Shown piece after piece: positions 51,895-61,360 of a stretch of DNA of 64,000 nucleotides. Position numbers and translations under genes: made by a program. Numbering within the stretch: position 1 is the stretch's first letter; each line of letters opens with the position of its first letter. The stretch covers positions 17,647-81,646 of the forward strand of contig NZ_JAASTT010000016.1 in assembly GCF_014322795.1 (NCBI RefSeq), given 5' to 3'. The DNA is from Paenilisteria portnoyi. Its GTDB lineage: Bacteria; Bacillota; Bacilli; Lactobacillales; Listeriaceae. Below the pieces are notes generated by a model. That model was given only the letters and a program-made list of their open reading frames with translations. It ran no database searches and was not told where the DNA came from.

Positions 51895-53052
51895 ATGAAT
51901 TTACTAAAAGAAAAATTAAAAGAAGCGCAAAAAAAGATAGCGGTGAAACAAGCAGCGTTTAACACTAAAGTCCAAGAAGCAACAAAAAGTGCAGAGGACG
52001 GAGACTTGACGAAGGCTTCTGCCTATAAAAAAGAAGCGGAAACAATCAAAGCGGAGTTGGATGATTTGGAAGCAGCAGCTAGAGAATTACGGGGGCTTGC
52101 TCAAATGGAGCCTATTTCCCTATCTTCCGATAAAAAAGCAGCAGGGCAACCCCATTTAGAGCCGGTTGAGCCTGCTCATGCAGAAGTAAAAGCTGGTCTA
52201 AATGATTTCCTACATTCCAAAGGTGCCACGATACAGGCTTCTGTAACCAGTACAGATGTTGGGGTATTGATTCCAGAAGAAATCCAGTATACCCCGCGTG
52301 AAACGGTAGAAACCACGGTACGGTTAAAAGATTACGTGCATGTCGTATCCGTAACGACACCAACTGGGAAATACCCGGTATTAGCGAATCCAACGACTAC
52401 GATGGCAAGTGTTGCAGAATTAGAAAAAAACCCAGAACTAGCGAAGCCAACATTCAATCCAGTTGCCTGGGAAGTGGAGACGTATCGTGGTGCGATTCCA
52501 CTTTCGCAAGAATCCATTGATGATTCGGCAGCAGATTTGGTAGGCATTGTAGCACGGGATGCGGACAAAATTAAAGTGAATACCGAAAATCAAACCATTT
52601 TGACCGCACTGAAAACGTTATCCAAGAAAACGGTGACTACGTTTGACGAGATTAAAGACTTAGTGAATGTATCCATTGATCCTGGCTACACGGTGCGTTT
52701 TACCGTGACACAATCCTTTTTCAATGTATTAGATAAATTGAAGGATAACAATGGTCGCTATCTGTTGCAAGACGATATTAAATCTGTATCTGGAAAAGCC
52801 CTTGGTGGCCTATCTGTATTGGTCGTTCCAGATAAAGCGCTTGGAACAGCAGGAAGCAAAGTAGGTTTCATAGGTGACCTATATGCCGCCATCCTATTTA
52901 CAGATCGCAAAGAATTAGCCTTGAAATGGGTAGATAATGAAATTTACGGGCAATATTTAGCCGCGGTCACAAGATTCGGCGTTTCTGTGGCAGATAAGAA
53001 TGCGGGTTATTTCGTGACCTATGACGATACGGTTGTTCCACCTGCAGAGTAA
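51895..53052 (+). CDS. Major capsid protein, HK97 fold
   Basis: 385 residues. The first 75 residues are a coiled-coil scaffold (delta) domain, then an Ala/Pro linker likely cut by the protease near PISLSS-KKAAG. The capsid part shows TPTGKYPVLANPTTTMASV, GAIPLSQESIDDSAADLVG and SGKALGGLSVLVVPD. GAGGAGGAAAAAAG precedes the ATG. Confidence 0.94.
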   Translation: MNLLKEKLKEAQKKIAVKQAAFNTKVQEATKSAEDGDLTKASAYKKEAETIKAELDDLEAAARELRGLAQMEPISLSSDKKAAGQPHLEPVEPAHAEVKAGLNDFLHSKGATIQASVTSTDVGVLIPEEIQYTPRETVETTVRLKDYVHVVSVTTPTGKYPVLANPTTTMASVAELEKNPELAKPTFNPVAWEVETYRGAIPLSQESIDDSAADLVGIVARDADKIKVNTENQTILTALKTLSKKTVTTFDEIKDLVNVSIDPGYTVRFTVTQSFFNVLDKLKDNNGRYLLQDDIKSVSGKALGGLSVLVVPDKALGTAGSKVGFIGDLYAAILFTDRKELALKWVDNEIYGQYLAAVTRFGVSVADKNAGYFVTYDDTVVPPAE

Positions 53053-53065
53053 GGGGTGAATCAGG

Positions 53066-53392
53066 ATGGCAGAAGCAGAATATGCAGCGTTTAGCATGGA
53101 AAACCTGCGCAATACGATAAAAGTAGACCATAATTTTGACGATGATTTGATACTAAATGTGTATTTGGAAGCGAGTAAAACGGAAATTCGTCGAGCGATT
53201 ACCAGCAGTGATACGGTGGAAAATGCCGTTTTTTTTCAAAACAATCGTTTGTACGAGTTGGCTGTGCTTCTGTTAGTCAAGTACTATTACGACAATCGAG
53301 TAGCGGCAACAGCGACGTCTCAAATAGAAATCCCTTTCGGTGTCAATTCCCTTATTCAAACACTGAGGGGGGATTATTTGTTATGGAGCTGA
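53066..53392 (+). CDS. Head-tail connector (gp6-like)
   Basis: 108 residues. DDDLILNVYLEASKTEIRRA and ELAVLLLVKYYYDNRVA, ending with INSLIQTLR-type NSLIQTLRGDYLLWS: the phage_gp6 family of adaptor proteins. It overlaps the next gene by ten bases. Confidence 0.85.
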   Translation: MAEAEYAAFSMENLRNTIKVDHNFDDDLILNVYLEASKTEIRRAITSSDTVENAVFFQNNRLYELAVLLLVKYYYDNRVAATATSQIEIPFGVNSLIQTLRGDYLLWS

Positions 53393-53700
53393 ACGACGGC
53401 CGTATTTCTTTTTTTTCTCGCGGCGAAGCAACCGGTGTGAATGGACAGCCTGTTGATGATTTAATCTGGGTGCATACATGCTGGTTCAACTATCGGCAAC
53501 AATTTATTCGTGAGCGAAAAGAACAACAAGATACCGTTTTTGAAAATACGATGGATATTTTTATTCGAGAGAGGCAGCGTGTACCCATCGAAAATGACAT
53601 GTTAGTCACAATTGACGGCATGACGTATGAAATTCTCGTGATCAATCCAGATAGGAATAATAAAGCGTATCAAGTATTAACGCTAAAAGAGGTGAATTAA
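53383..53700 (+). CDS. Head closure/head-tail adaptor
   Basis: 105 residues, beta-barrel type: WVHTCWFNYRQQFIRERKEQ, VFENTMDIFIRERQRVPIEN and MLVTIDGMTYEILVINPDRN belong to the SPP1 gp16-like stopper family. Immediately followed by the next ATG. Confidence 0.8.
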   Translation: MELNDGRISFFSRGEATGVNGQPVDDLIWVHTCWFNYRQQFIRERKEQQDTVFENTMDIFIRERQRVPIENDMLVTIDGMTYEILVINPDRNNKAYQVLTLKEVN

Positions 53701-54075
53701 ATGAGCCAGTCGAACGTCCATGTGACATCCAAAAATGTAGATAAGCATATTCACATGCTTATGAAAAAATCAGAAAAAGTAACGAAAAAGGCAAATGCGA
53801 TAGGCGGGAAACACCTAGCGGAAGCGTTAGAAAGAAACACACCCTACGACCCGGATGGTTCTAAGCACCTTCGGGATGATGTTGTATTTGGGGCAGATGA
53901 AGCTGGTGCTATGACGATAGGTTATGGAAAGGCAACTGCTTATCGCGCCCATTTCGTCAATAATGGAACGGAAAATCAAACAGGCGTACACCACATCGAG
54001 AAAACGCTCGAAACAGAAGGGAAAAAAGCGCTTGATTTAATGCAAGCGGAAGTGAAAAAAGGTTTAGGCCTATGA
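53701..54075 (+). CDS. HK97 gp10-like tail-completion protein
   Basis: 124 residues: GGKHLAEALERNTPYDPDGS, HLRDDVVFG, and KATAYRAHFVNNGTENQTG are marks of the HK97-gp10 family. Assembles the head-tail interface. Confidence 0.85.
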   Translation: MSQSNVHVTSKNVDKHIHMLMKKSEKVTKKANAIGGKHLAEALERNTPYDPDGSKHLRDDVVFGADEAGAMTIGYGKATAYRAHFVNNGTENQTGVHHIEKTLETEGKKALDLMQAEVKKGLGL

Positions 54076-54440
54076 GTTTGGGAGAGTTAACGTCTCTTGT
54101 CAACAAAATTGGAAAACGAGTGTATCCCAATTTTAAGGGATATTCTATGCGATTGCCAGAGAGTTTACAACAATTAAACAATCTTCCACTGGGGAAAATC
54201 ACAGAGGTGAACGAAACAAATAGTATGCGAGCTTCCAATACGTTGCTCATTTCCATCCGAACCTTCCAAGTACAACTGTACGTATCCTTAGATGATGATT
54301 TGGAATTATTGGATGATGCACTCAAACGAGGATTAGAACCATACGGCTATTATTCCGGCTATTGCGAAGGATATCCGCATCCAGATTGGAAGACGGTATA
54401 TGTGAAGACAATTCAGTATAAAAAAACAAAATATTATTAA
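54072..54440 (+). CDS. Tail terminator-like protein
   Basis: 122 residues, overlapping the previous stop. FQVQLYVSLDDDLELLDDAL and GLEPYGYYSGYCEGYPHPDW fit the DUF806-type tail-completion family of Lactobacillales and Listeria phages. Probable tail terminator. Confidence 0.72.
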   Translation: MSLGELTSLVNKIGKRVYPNFKGYSMRLPESLQQLNNLPLGKITEVNETNSMRASNTLLISIRTFQVQLYVSLDDDLELLDDALKRGLEPYGYYSGYCEGYPHPDWKTVYVKTIQYKKTKYY

Positions 54441-54458
54441 GAAGGAGTAGATGAAAAA

Positions 54459-55040
54459 ATGGCACAAACAATCGGTTTTGATAGCGTTACGTTTGCCGTG
54501 TTAGATGAAGATGGAGCTATCGTTGGAGAACTACTTGAAAATAAAGGTGAGAAGGAGACCGGTGCAGTAGAGGCTACGATTGAGGGGATTACGGCCGAAA
54601 TGAAAAAAGTATGGGCTTCGAATATAGCCGTGTATGTGGCGGCAAGCGGCACAGGCGATGTGAAATCTAAAATCACTATTTTCAACTTATTGGAAGAACA
54701 GTTCAGTTCTTTGTTAGGCTGGGAAAATGTGAATGCGCTCAAAGGTGTGTTAGGACGTGGAAAGAGTAGTAAAACACCATATGTGGCTGCAGCCCTACAA
54801 TCGCAAGCTATTGATGGGGACATCATCATTTATGGTTTACCAAAAGGTAAGTTTTCGTTGAATGAGGTAGCTGTAGAAACAGGCACGGACGAAAGCGCGG
54901 AGCCAGAAGGCTATGAATTGGAAGGCGATCATTCGGCCAATACAGATGGCTTTACCTTTTTAAAATTCAAAGGTTCCAAAGAAGATGCAGCTGCATTTTT
55001 GACCTACTTATTTCCTAAAACGGCGCCTGCAGTAGAATAA
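54459..55040 (+). CDS. Major tail protein, phi13 type
   Basis: 193 residues. TIGFDSVTFAVLDEDGAIVG, IEGITAEMKKVWASNIAVYV, GRGKSSKTPYVAAALQSQAI and FLKFKGSKEDAAAFLTYLF match phage major tail proteins of the phi13 family. It forms the tail tube. AAGAAGGAGTAG lies before the ATG. Confidence 0.9.
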   Translation: MAQTIGFDSVTFAVLDEDGAIVGELLENKGEKETGAVEATIEGITAEMKKVWASNIAVYVAASGTGDVKSKITIFNLLEEQFSSLLGWENVNALKGVLGRGKSSKTPYVAAALQSQAIDGDIIIYGLPKGKFSLNEVAVETGTDESAEPEGYELEGDHSANTDGFTFLKFKGSKEDAAAFLTYLFPKTAPAVE

Positions 55041-55080
55041 AAATAGCCCATAAGAAACTAAAAATTGGAGGAGAAACACA

Positions 55081-55413
55081 ATGACAAACAAAACGATTCA
55101 ATTAGAGTTATATGATGAAAAAACGAAGGATACAAAAGTATATAAAACAGATTACCTTTCTGGAAAAATTGTTAAAAGAGCGTTAGAGATTTCTCGCGAT
55201 TTAGACACAGGTGTCATTGATGAAGTTGGATTTTTAGATCAGCTGGTTGATTTCGTGACACGGGATGTGTATAAAGACAAATTCACGGAAGATGCGCTGT
55301 TAGATGGTATTCATGCGCCTAACTTAATGAATGAATTATCTCGCGTCTTTAGTGCGGTACTTGGTCGTGATGAGGCTTCGATTATTGTGAATGACCCAAA
55401 GCTCGTCCAGTAA
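55081..55413 (+). CDS. Tail assembly chaperone, short (gpG-like) form
   Basis: 110 residues: TIQLELYDEKTKDTKVYKTD, then EVGFLDQLVDFVTRDVYKDK and LSRVFSAVLGRDE. The gene lies between the major tail protein and tape measure. The last codons contain a slippery heptamer at 55395-55401, so a longer fused form is also made. Confidence 0.88.
   Translation: MTNKTIQLELYDEKTKDTKVYKTDYLSGKIVKRALEISRDLDTGVIDEVGFLDQLVDFVTRDVYKDKFTEDALLDGIHAPNLMNELSRVFSAVLGRDEASIIVNDPKLVQ
55395..55401 (+). promoter_or_regulatory. Programmed -1 frameshift site
   Basis: CCCAAAG read as C-CCA-AAG in the chaperone frame, the X-XXY-YYZ form. It is four codons before the stop, and the -1 frame stays open downstream to 55607. 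Confidence 0.88.
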
Positions 55414-55607
55414 GTGCCCAAGAAAGTCTAGACGATTTACATCGGCTATTTCATACGATGATAACGGAGCTCGGTTGGAGCTATCAAGATTGTATGGATA
55501 CAGATTTGCATGATTTAGTCGATATATTGGAAGTCGTGAAGAAGAAAAAACGTCGAAAGGTCATCAGCGCGGAAGAACATTATAACCAAGCGCCAAGTTC
55601 TCTTTAA
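55401..55607 (+). CDS. gpT-like extension, made by -1 frameshift
   Basis: In the -1 frame after 55395-55401 there are 68 codons: PVSAQESLDDLHRLFHTMIT, WSYQDCMDTDLHDLVDILEV and a basic KKKKRRKVISAEEHY end. It has no start of its own. The fusion with the 107 codons before would be about 175 residues, like lambda gpGT, which recruits the tape measure protein. Confidence 0.82.
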   Translation, partial: ARPVSAQESLDDLHRLFHTMITELGWSYQDCMDTDLHDLVDILEVVKKKKRRKVISAEEHYNQAPSSL

Positions 55608-55633
55608 CCGAATAGACGGGAAAGGAGGTAAAA

Positions 55634-58600
55634 ATGGCTAAGCAAGGAAAACCGATTGGCTCTATGGTGATTAGCTTAGACTTAGCGTATAACAAAGCAT
55701 CTTACACTAAATCACTAGCAGCGACTCAGCGAGCAACGAAAGCCGCTATGACTGAAATGCGCGCACAAATGAGTGTTATCGGTAATACTGGAACGGAAAT
55801 GGATAAGTTAGCCACAAAATATGACTCCATTCAAAAAGTGATGAAAGCACAAGAACAAGAGCTTAAAATCCTGCATGAAAAATACGAACAAGCGAAGCAA
55901 AGTTATGGGGAAAATTCAAAAGAAGCTACAAATATGGCTAATAAGATTAATACAGTAGTTGCTAAACATCAAGCCATGCAAAAGTCACTGGATGCCACTA
56001 AATCATCAATGGATCACTTGAAAAGCTCTCAGAAAGAATTATCGGATGACATGGCACTTTCAAAACGTGAAAGTCAGTCACTTGCGACCAGTTATCGCGC
56101 ACAAGGTCGCGAATCTGATGCGCTAAAAGTAGAGTATCAAGCGCTATCAAAAGAAATTCAAGATCGAGGACGCATGATTCAGAATGAACGGCAAAAATTG
56201 AATGCATTGATTTCTGAAAAAGGAAAGGATGCACGAGAGACCAGAGAACAAGTCATTGCTGTACGTGACTTAGAGACAGCGAATAGAGAAGCGATAACGG
56301 CTCAAAAATCTTTAGGAAAAGAAACGAAAAAATCTGGCGATCAAACGAGTTTAGCAGGCAAAGGGATGAACTTGTTTAAAGGTATCCTTGCGGCTGGTTT
56401 TGTCGTGGCTGGTATTCGAGCTGTGGCGAATGGTGTGAAAGAGGTTGTCACACAAACTTCCGAAGCTAGTCGCGAAATGAATAAATTCAAGGGCGTACTA
56501 GGCGTAACAGACAAAGAGGCAGGGAAGCTAAACAAAACAGGCCGGAGTATTTATAAATCAGGGTTTGGCGAAAGTATGGAACAAACGAATGAAGCTGTAC
56601 GTGAAACAAAGTCACTCTTTTCTAATTTGGGTAATAAAGAGTTGAAACAAACCTCCAAAAGTGCGCTAAACTTAGCTAATACGTTTGATGCAGATGTGAA
56701 TGAAGTATTGCGTGGCGGGCGGAACATGGCGGTTAATTTCGGACTAGAGGGAAAGAAATCGTTTGATTTAATGGCCTATGGTGCGCAACACGGGTTAGAT
56801 TTTTCGAAAGAATTTTTTGATAATATCAGCGAATACAGTGTTCAATTTAAGAATGCTGGATTTAGTGCGGATGAAATGATGAATATTCTCATTGCCGGTT
56901 CTAAAAATGGGGTCATGAACTTAGATAAAGTAAATGATACGGTCAAAGAATTTGGTGTTCGGATAGGCGATGGTTCGAATACCACGGCACAAGGTATGTC
57001 CAAAATGTCTAAAAGTACCCAAGGGTTATGGAAACAATTCTTAAAAGGGAAGGCGACCAGTTCCCAAGTATTTACGGCAGTAACAAAAGACCTTGGCACT
57101 ATGAAAAATGCCAATGATCGCAATAACGCTGGTGTAGCATTAATGGGGACACAGTGGGAAGACGTCGGACCCAAGGCGATATTTGCCATGGGGCAGGCCT
57201 CCACTGGTACGGTCAACGCAAAAGGATCGATGGATAAGCTGAATAAATCGGTTCAAAATAAGCAACCGTGGGAAGTGCTCAAACGAAATTCATTAGCCGC
57301 TGTCAACGCCATTGGGCAAAAAGTAGCGCCTATTGCCGGTAAAATTGGTTCGGATATGCAAGCAGCGTTTAGCAAAATAGATAAAATAAAACAAGCAATC
57401 AAAGCAATGTTTCAAGGCGATTGGGCACAAGGTGCTAGTATCCTGCACAATGTGTTGCCAGATAACGTCATACAAAACATCATTAGGGGCGTTACGGATA
57501 TAAAAAAATGGTTCAATAGCTTAAAACCTACCTTTCGAGAGATTGGGGCTGCCATCAAGCCAATTATCGATGGCATTGTTGTTTTCATCCAGAGTATAGG
57601 CAAGCAACTTTCTGACTTTTGGAAAGAAAACGGTACGATGATTATGGCAGCTATCCGTAATGTTATCGTGATTGTGAAGCCTGTATTACTTCTATTAATT
57701 AGCATTATCAGCGGTATTATCGATAATATAAAAGGCATTATTCAAGGTGCTCTGAATATTATCATGGGCGTCATTAAAATTTTTGCTGGCCTATTCACAG
57801 GGAATTGGAAGAAAATGTGGGAAGGTGTCAAACAGCTCTTTTCTGGCGCGATTCAATTTGTTTGGAACTTGATCCAAATTGCCTTTGTCGGACGCATCCT
57901 AAAAGCAGGGAGAGCGTTAATTACTGGATTTAGAGGACTGATTAAAGCTCTTTGGGCCGGCGTAAAAGGGCTATTTTCTTCTGGCGTATCAGGTAGTCTT
58001 AGTTTTGTGACCAATCTGCTGAAAAAAACCTTAGGCATTGGAACGAAATTAAAAACGGGTTTTGTGAATACCATGAAGGGCCTTTGGACCGGCACAAAGA
58101 AAATGTTCTCTAATATGGTGGATTACGTTAAAAATATGCCCGGAAAAATGGCGGATGGCGTACGAAAAGCAGGAAGTAGTTTGAAGAAAGCCTTCGCAGA
58201 CATTTGGAACGGTGTACTAAAAGCGGTAGGCAAGCCAGTCAATGCTGTGATTAATGGCGTAAACTGGGTACTAGATAAATTTGGTTCTAAAAAGAAAGTG
58301 ACAAAATGGAAAGTACCGCAATATAAACGAGGAACAGAGGGTCATCCAGGCGGTCTGGCTATGGTTAATGATCAGTCAGGAGCCAATTATAAAGAGCTTG
58401 TAACCTTGCCAAACGGTGCATCGTTTGTTCCGAAAGCACGGAATGCCATTTTACCATTACCTGCGCGGACACAGGTCACGCCGGCAAAAGACACGCGTCA
58501 GATGGCGCGTGTGGGCATGATTCCACATTACAAAAAGGGCATTGGCGCGAAAATTTGGGATACAACAAAAAGTGTAGCAAGCAAAGCAAAAAATATGGCT

Positions 58601-59503
58601 TTCGATGTCTTTGACTATGCGACGCATCCATCTAAATTGATGGGGAAAATGATGGAGAAGTTTGTTCATTTTGACGGAATGAGTCATGTAGCTCTTGATC
58701 TCGGTAAAAGTATGGTAGGTAGTGTGAAAGGGGCGGTTACGTCCTTATTCAAAAAAGAAGGTGAAAACAGCGGCGGCGCGGCACCGAAAGGCACAGGTGT
58801 GACGCGTTGGGCCAGCTTAGTCAAACGGTCACTAGCGATGAATAGCTTACCGACCTCAGGAAATTACGTAAACGCATGGTTACGTCAAATCAAAAGTGAA
58901 TCGGGTGGCAATGAAAAAGCGGTACAACATGGCTACACGGATGTGAACACCATTTCTGGCGACTTAGCGAAGGGGTTGTTACAAACCATTAGCGGCACAT
59001 TCAACGCCTATAAATTCCCGGGGCACGGTAACATTTTGAATGGCTTTGACAACATGCTAGCAGCGATGAACTATGCAAAAAATCGGTATGGCGCGAAAGA
59101 AATGCTACAGGTCATTGGGCATGGGCATGGCTATGAAAATGGAGGTATTGTCCAACACGAAACTTTCCGAATGGCGGAAAAAAATCGCCCAGAAATGATT
59201 ATTCCATTACATGCTTCGAGGCGTTCCAGAGCACAATACTTGATTCAAAAAGCGATGCAAATCGTTGGCTATGAATCGAAACCGTTAGGAAGTGCGACTC
59301 CTAAGACATCCGATGATGCTGGGTTACAGACGATGATTGGACAACTTGCGCAAAGCAATCAACAACAAGCAGAAATGATTACCTTGTTAAAAGCGCTACT
59401 GGATAAACAGCTCATTGTGGACGAGAAGGCGCTTGAACGTAGTAATACGGATCTGCTGTCTAATAAATTAATTGCTGCTCTGTATAACAAAGGAGGCGTA
59501 TAG
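55634..59503 (+). CDS. Tape measure protein with lytic transglycosylase domain
   Basis: 1289 residues. An N-terminal coiled coil (about 10-240), a TMP core (GKGMNLFKGILAAGFVVAGI, SSQVFTAVTKDLGTMKNAND), hydrophobic segments at about 665-770, and a C-terminal domain at about 1054-1160. That domain (NAWLRQIKSESGGNEKAVQ with a catalytic-type Glu, and DLAKGLLQTISGTFNAYK) is an SLT-like transglycosylase for local peptidoglycan opening. The protein sets tail length. GGGAAAGGAGG precedes the ATG. Confidence 0.93.
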   Translation: MAKQGKPIGSMVISLDLAYNKASYTKSLAATQRATKAAMTEMRAQMSVIGNTGTEMDKLATKYDSIQKVMKAQEQELKILHEKYEQAKQSYGENSKEATNMANKINTVVAKHQAMQKSLDATKSSMDHLKSSQKELSDDMALSKRESQSLATSYRAQGRESDALKVEYQALSKEIQDRGRMIQNERQKLNALISEKGKDARETREQVIAVRDLETANREAITAQKSLGKETKKSGDQTSLAGKGMNLFKGILAAGFVVAGIRAVANGVKEVVTQTSEASREMNKFKGVLGVTDKEAGKLNKTGRSIYKSGFGESMEQTNEAVRETKSLFSNLGNKELKQTSKSALNLANTFDADVNEVLRGGRNMAVNFGLEGKKSFDLMAYGAQHGLDFSKEFFDNISEYSVQFKNAGFSADEMMNILIAGSKNGVMNLDKVNDTVKEFGVRIGDGSNTTAQGMSKMSKSTQGLWKQFLKGKATSSQVFTAVTKDLGTMKNANDRNNAGVALMGTQWEDVGPKAIFAMGQASTGTVNAKGSMDKLNKSVQNKQPWEVLKRNSLAAVNAIGQKVAPIAGKIGSDMQAAFSKIDKIKQAIKAMFQGDWAQGASILHNVLPDNVIQNIIRGVTDIKKWFNSLKPTFREIGAAIKPIIDGIVVFIQSIGKQLSDFWKENGTMIMAAIRNVIVIVKPVLLLLISIISGIIDNIKGIIQGALNIIMGVIKIFAGLFTGNWKKMWEGVKQLFSGAIQFVWNLIQIAFVGRILKAGRALITGFRGLIKALWAGVKGLFSSGVSGSLSFVTNLLKKTLGIGTKLKTGFVNTMKGLWTGTKKMFSNMVDYVKNMPGKMADGVRKAGSSLKKAFADIWNGVLKAVGKPVNAVINGVNWVLDKFGSKKKVTKWKVPQYKRGTEGHPGGLAMVNDQSGANYKELVTLPNGASFVPKARNAILPLPARTQVTPAKDTRQMARVGMIPHYKKGIGAKIWDTTKSVASKAKNMAFDVFDYATHPSKLMGKMMEKFVHFDGMSHVALDLGKSMVGSVKGAVTSLFKKEGENSGGAAPKGTGVTRWASLVKRSLAMNSLPTSGNYVNAWLRQIKSESGGNEKAVQHGYTDVNTISGDLAKGLLQTISGTFNAYKFPGHGNILNGFDNMLAAMNYAKNRYGAKEMLQVIGHGHGYENGGIVQHETFRMAEKNRPEMIIPLHASRRSRAQYLIQKAMQIVGYESKPLGSATPKTSDDAGLQTMIGQLAQSNQQQAEMITLLKALLDKQLIVDEKALERSNTDLLSNKLIAALYNKGGV

Positions 59504-59505
59504 CC

Positions 59506-60318
59506 ATGCAAAAGGAGGTCATATTATTTACACCAGAAAGCCAGACAATCTTAACGGATATGCCAGGCTTTTCTTTCTTAGAATTTTCTCGCTCGGATGC
59601 ATCCATGACCGGTGGCGAGACAGAAATGGAAGGTATCGACGGACTTGTTACGTCAACTAAAAACTATGCCCCATTTACAATTGAGCTCCATTTTTTATTT
59701 GACGGTCGATTTCCAAAAGAGCTGATGTTGCGTCGACTACGTGCGATACTCCATAAACGCGAATGGTATTATGTGTATTGTTCTGTTACGCCTGGGTTAA
59801 AATATGCAGTGAATAAAGCAACATTGGAATACGATTTGGTGCATGTGGATGATTTTACGTGTACGATCACTTTTCAAGTTTTTCGGGGATTAGCACAGTC
59901 TCGCGGGTCTACGTTAAGCGATTTTACATTTTCGGAAAAATTATGGCAATTGGAGCAAGGGATAAGATTAGAGGACATATCCTATCAGTTTCAATCCAAT
60001 AAATTTCAAGTATATAATGCGGGAGATATTGATGTAGATCCAAGGCGACATGCTTTCGATATTTCTATTCAGGCGAAATGCTTCAAAGAGTTCACCATGA
60101 TAAATAAGACAACAAACGAAACATATATCTTTTATCCAGAATTGCGTTCGCTAGATGAATTAGTCATACAAGGGCCGTATTCCTTATTAAACGGAAATCA
60201 TTGTACGAGAGATACAAACCGCAATTTAATCACGTTAGCACCAGGTTTCAATGTTTTTGAAATTAAAAACGCAAGCGCTGTCCAAGTTGGCTTTGATTTC
60301 GACTATTGGTATGTGTGA
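59506..60318 (+). CDS. Distal tail protein (Dit)
   Basis: 270 residues, two bases after the tape measure stop. The N-terminal Dit core (GFSFLEFSRSDASMTGGETE, later FLFDGRFPKELMLRRLRAIL, YYVYCSVTPGLKYAVNKATL) and a C-terminal beta domain. It links tail tube and baseplate. Confidence 0.87.
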   Translation: MQKEVILFTPESQTILTDMPGFSFLEFSRSDASMTGGETEMEGIDGLVTSTKNYAPFTIELHFLFDGRFPKELMLRRLRAILHKREWYYVYCSVTPGLKYAVNKATLEYDLVHVDDFTCTITFQVFRGLAQSRGSTLSDFTFSEKLWQLEQGIRLEDISYQFQSNKFQVYNAGDIDVDPRRHAFDISIQAKCFKEFTMINKTTNETYIFYPELRSLDELVIQGPYSLLNGNHCTRDTNRNLITLAPGFNVFEIKNASAVQVGFDFDYWYV

Positions 60319-60334
60319 GAGGAGGTAAAATGGC

Positions 60335-61360
60335 ATGGAAGTAATCACCGTTACAGATGTATCAGGTATGTATACAGAAATAGTGACAGGATTTGATGCT
60401 GCCTCCTTTACACATGAATGGGCGGAAAATGAAACGTGGCAAATTGATTTTGATATAGCTAAATCAGAACATAATGCTTTTGCGTTTGATTTAATAAAGG
60501 AAGAGCATACGATTTGTTTTCAAAATCAAGCGTTTGTCATAAAAAAAGTGATCTACGGCGCAAACGCAGCACAATTGTATAAAAAGGTGACGGCTTTTCA
60601 TATTAGCAATACCATGCAAGATGGTTTTCAATACGATGAAAAAACAGGCACGCTCAGTGTGTTAGCATGTTTGGATTTCATTTTTTCAGGTGAATCCGGA
60701 TCTATGGGGTTCACCTACACATTGTATGATCCGAATAAAGTAGTAGAGACCGTGCAGCAAGAGAATTTCGGAAATGGGAACTATTTAAAACTGGTGCAGG
60801 AAATGCTAGAAGATTATAAGTTGGTGATGGTCGCTGACAATAAACATTTAAGTTTTTATCCGGTAGAGGATTACGGAGCCTACACGGAAAATCAGATTCG
60901 TTATAATCTGAATCTAGATGGCGTAACGATGGAAGTGGATACAACTGCTTTTCGGACGCAAATCAGAGGCTATGGCAAGAAAAAAGAAGATGATACGTAT
61001 TATTTTGCACCTATTACGTATACAAGCCCGTTGGCCAATCAATACGGTATTCGTATTCAAGACCCTGTGAGCGATGAAAGATATACCGTGAAGGGGAACC
61101 TAGAAAGACGCTTAAAAGATGATTTACAGGACTACCCAGCAACGACGATTACCGTCAATACAAAGCTAGCGGTACCAGTTACGCGTGGTGATTATGTGAT
61201 TTTTGTGTATGAACCGATGCAGTTAAATTACGATGTGCGTGTCGTAGGCATAACAGAGTATCCATTTACAACGAAGCCTCCGACGGTCACTCTATCGAAT
61301 ACGAAAAAAAACATCGTGCAAATACTCGCACGCTATTTGACCAAGGAGGTAGCAAGATGA
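60335..61360 (+). CDS. Tail-associated protein (Tal), prophage endopeptidase tail family
   Basis: 341 residues. FDAASFTHEWAENETWQIDF, HTICFQNQAFVIKKVIYG and the late NTKLAVPVTRGDYVIFVYEP are typical of the gp27-like Tal N-terminal fold. It lacks a large C-terminal hydrolase, so it is a short Tal. ATG 60335 after GAGAGGAGGTAAAATGGC. Confidence 0.82.
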   Translation: MEVITVTDVSGMYTEIVTGFDAASFTHEWAENETWQIDFDIAKSEHNAFAFDLIKEEHTICFQNQAFVIKKVIYGANAAQLYKKVTAFHISNTMQDGFQYDEKTGTLSVLACLDFIFSGESGSMGFTYTLYDPNKVVETVQQENFGNGNYLKLVQEMLEDYKLVMVADNKHLSFYPVEDYGAYTENQIRYNLNLDGVTMEVDTTAFRTQIRGYGKKKEDDTYYFAPITYTSPLANQYGIRIQDPVSDERYTVKGNLERRLKDDLQDYPATTITVNTKLAVPVTRGDYVIFVYEPMQLNYDVRVVGITEYPFTTKPPTVTLSNTKKNIVQILARYLTKEVAR

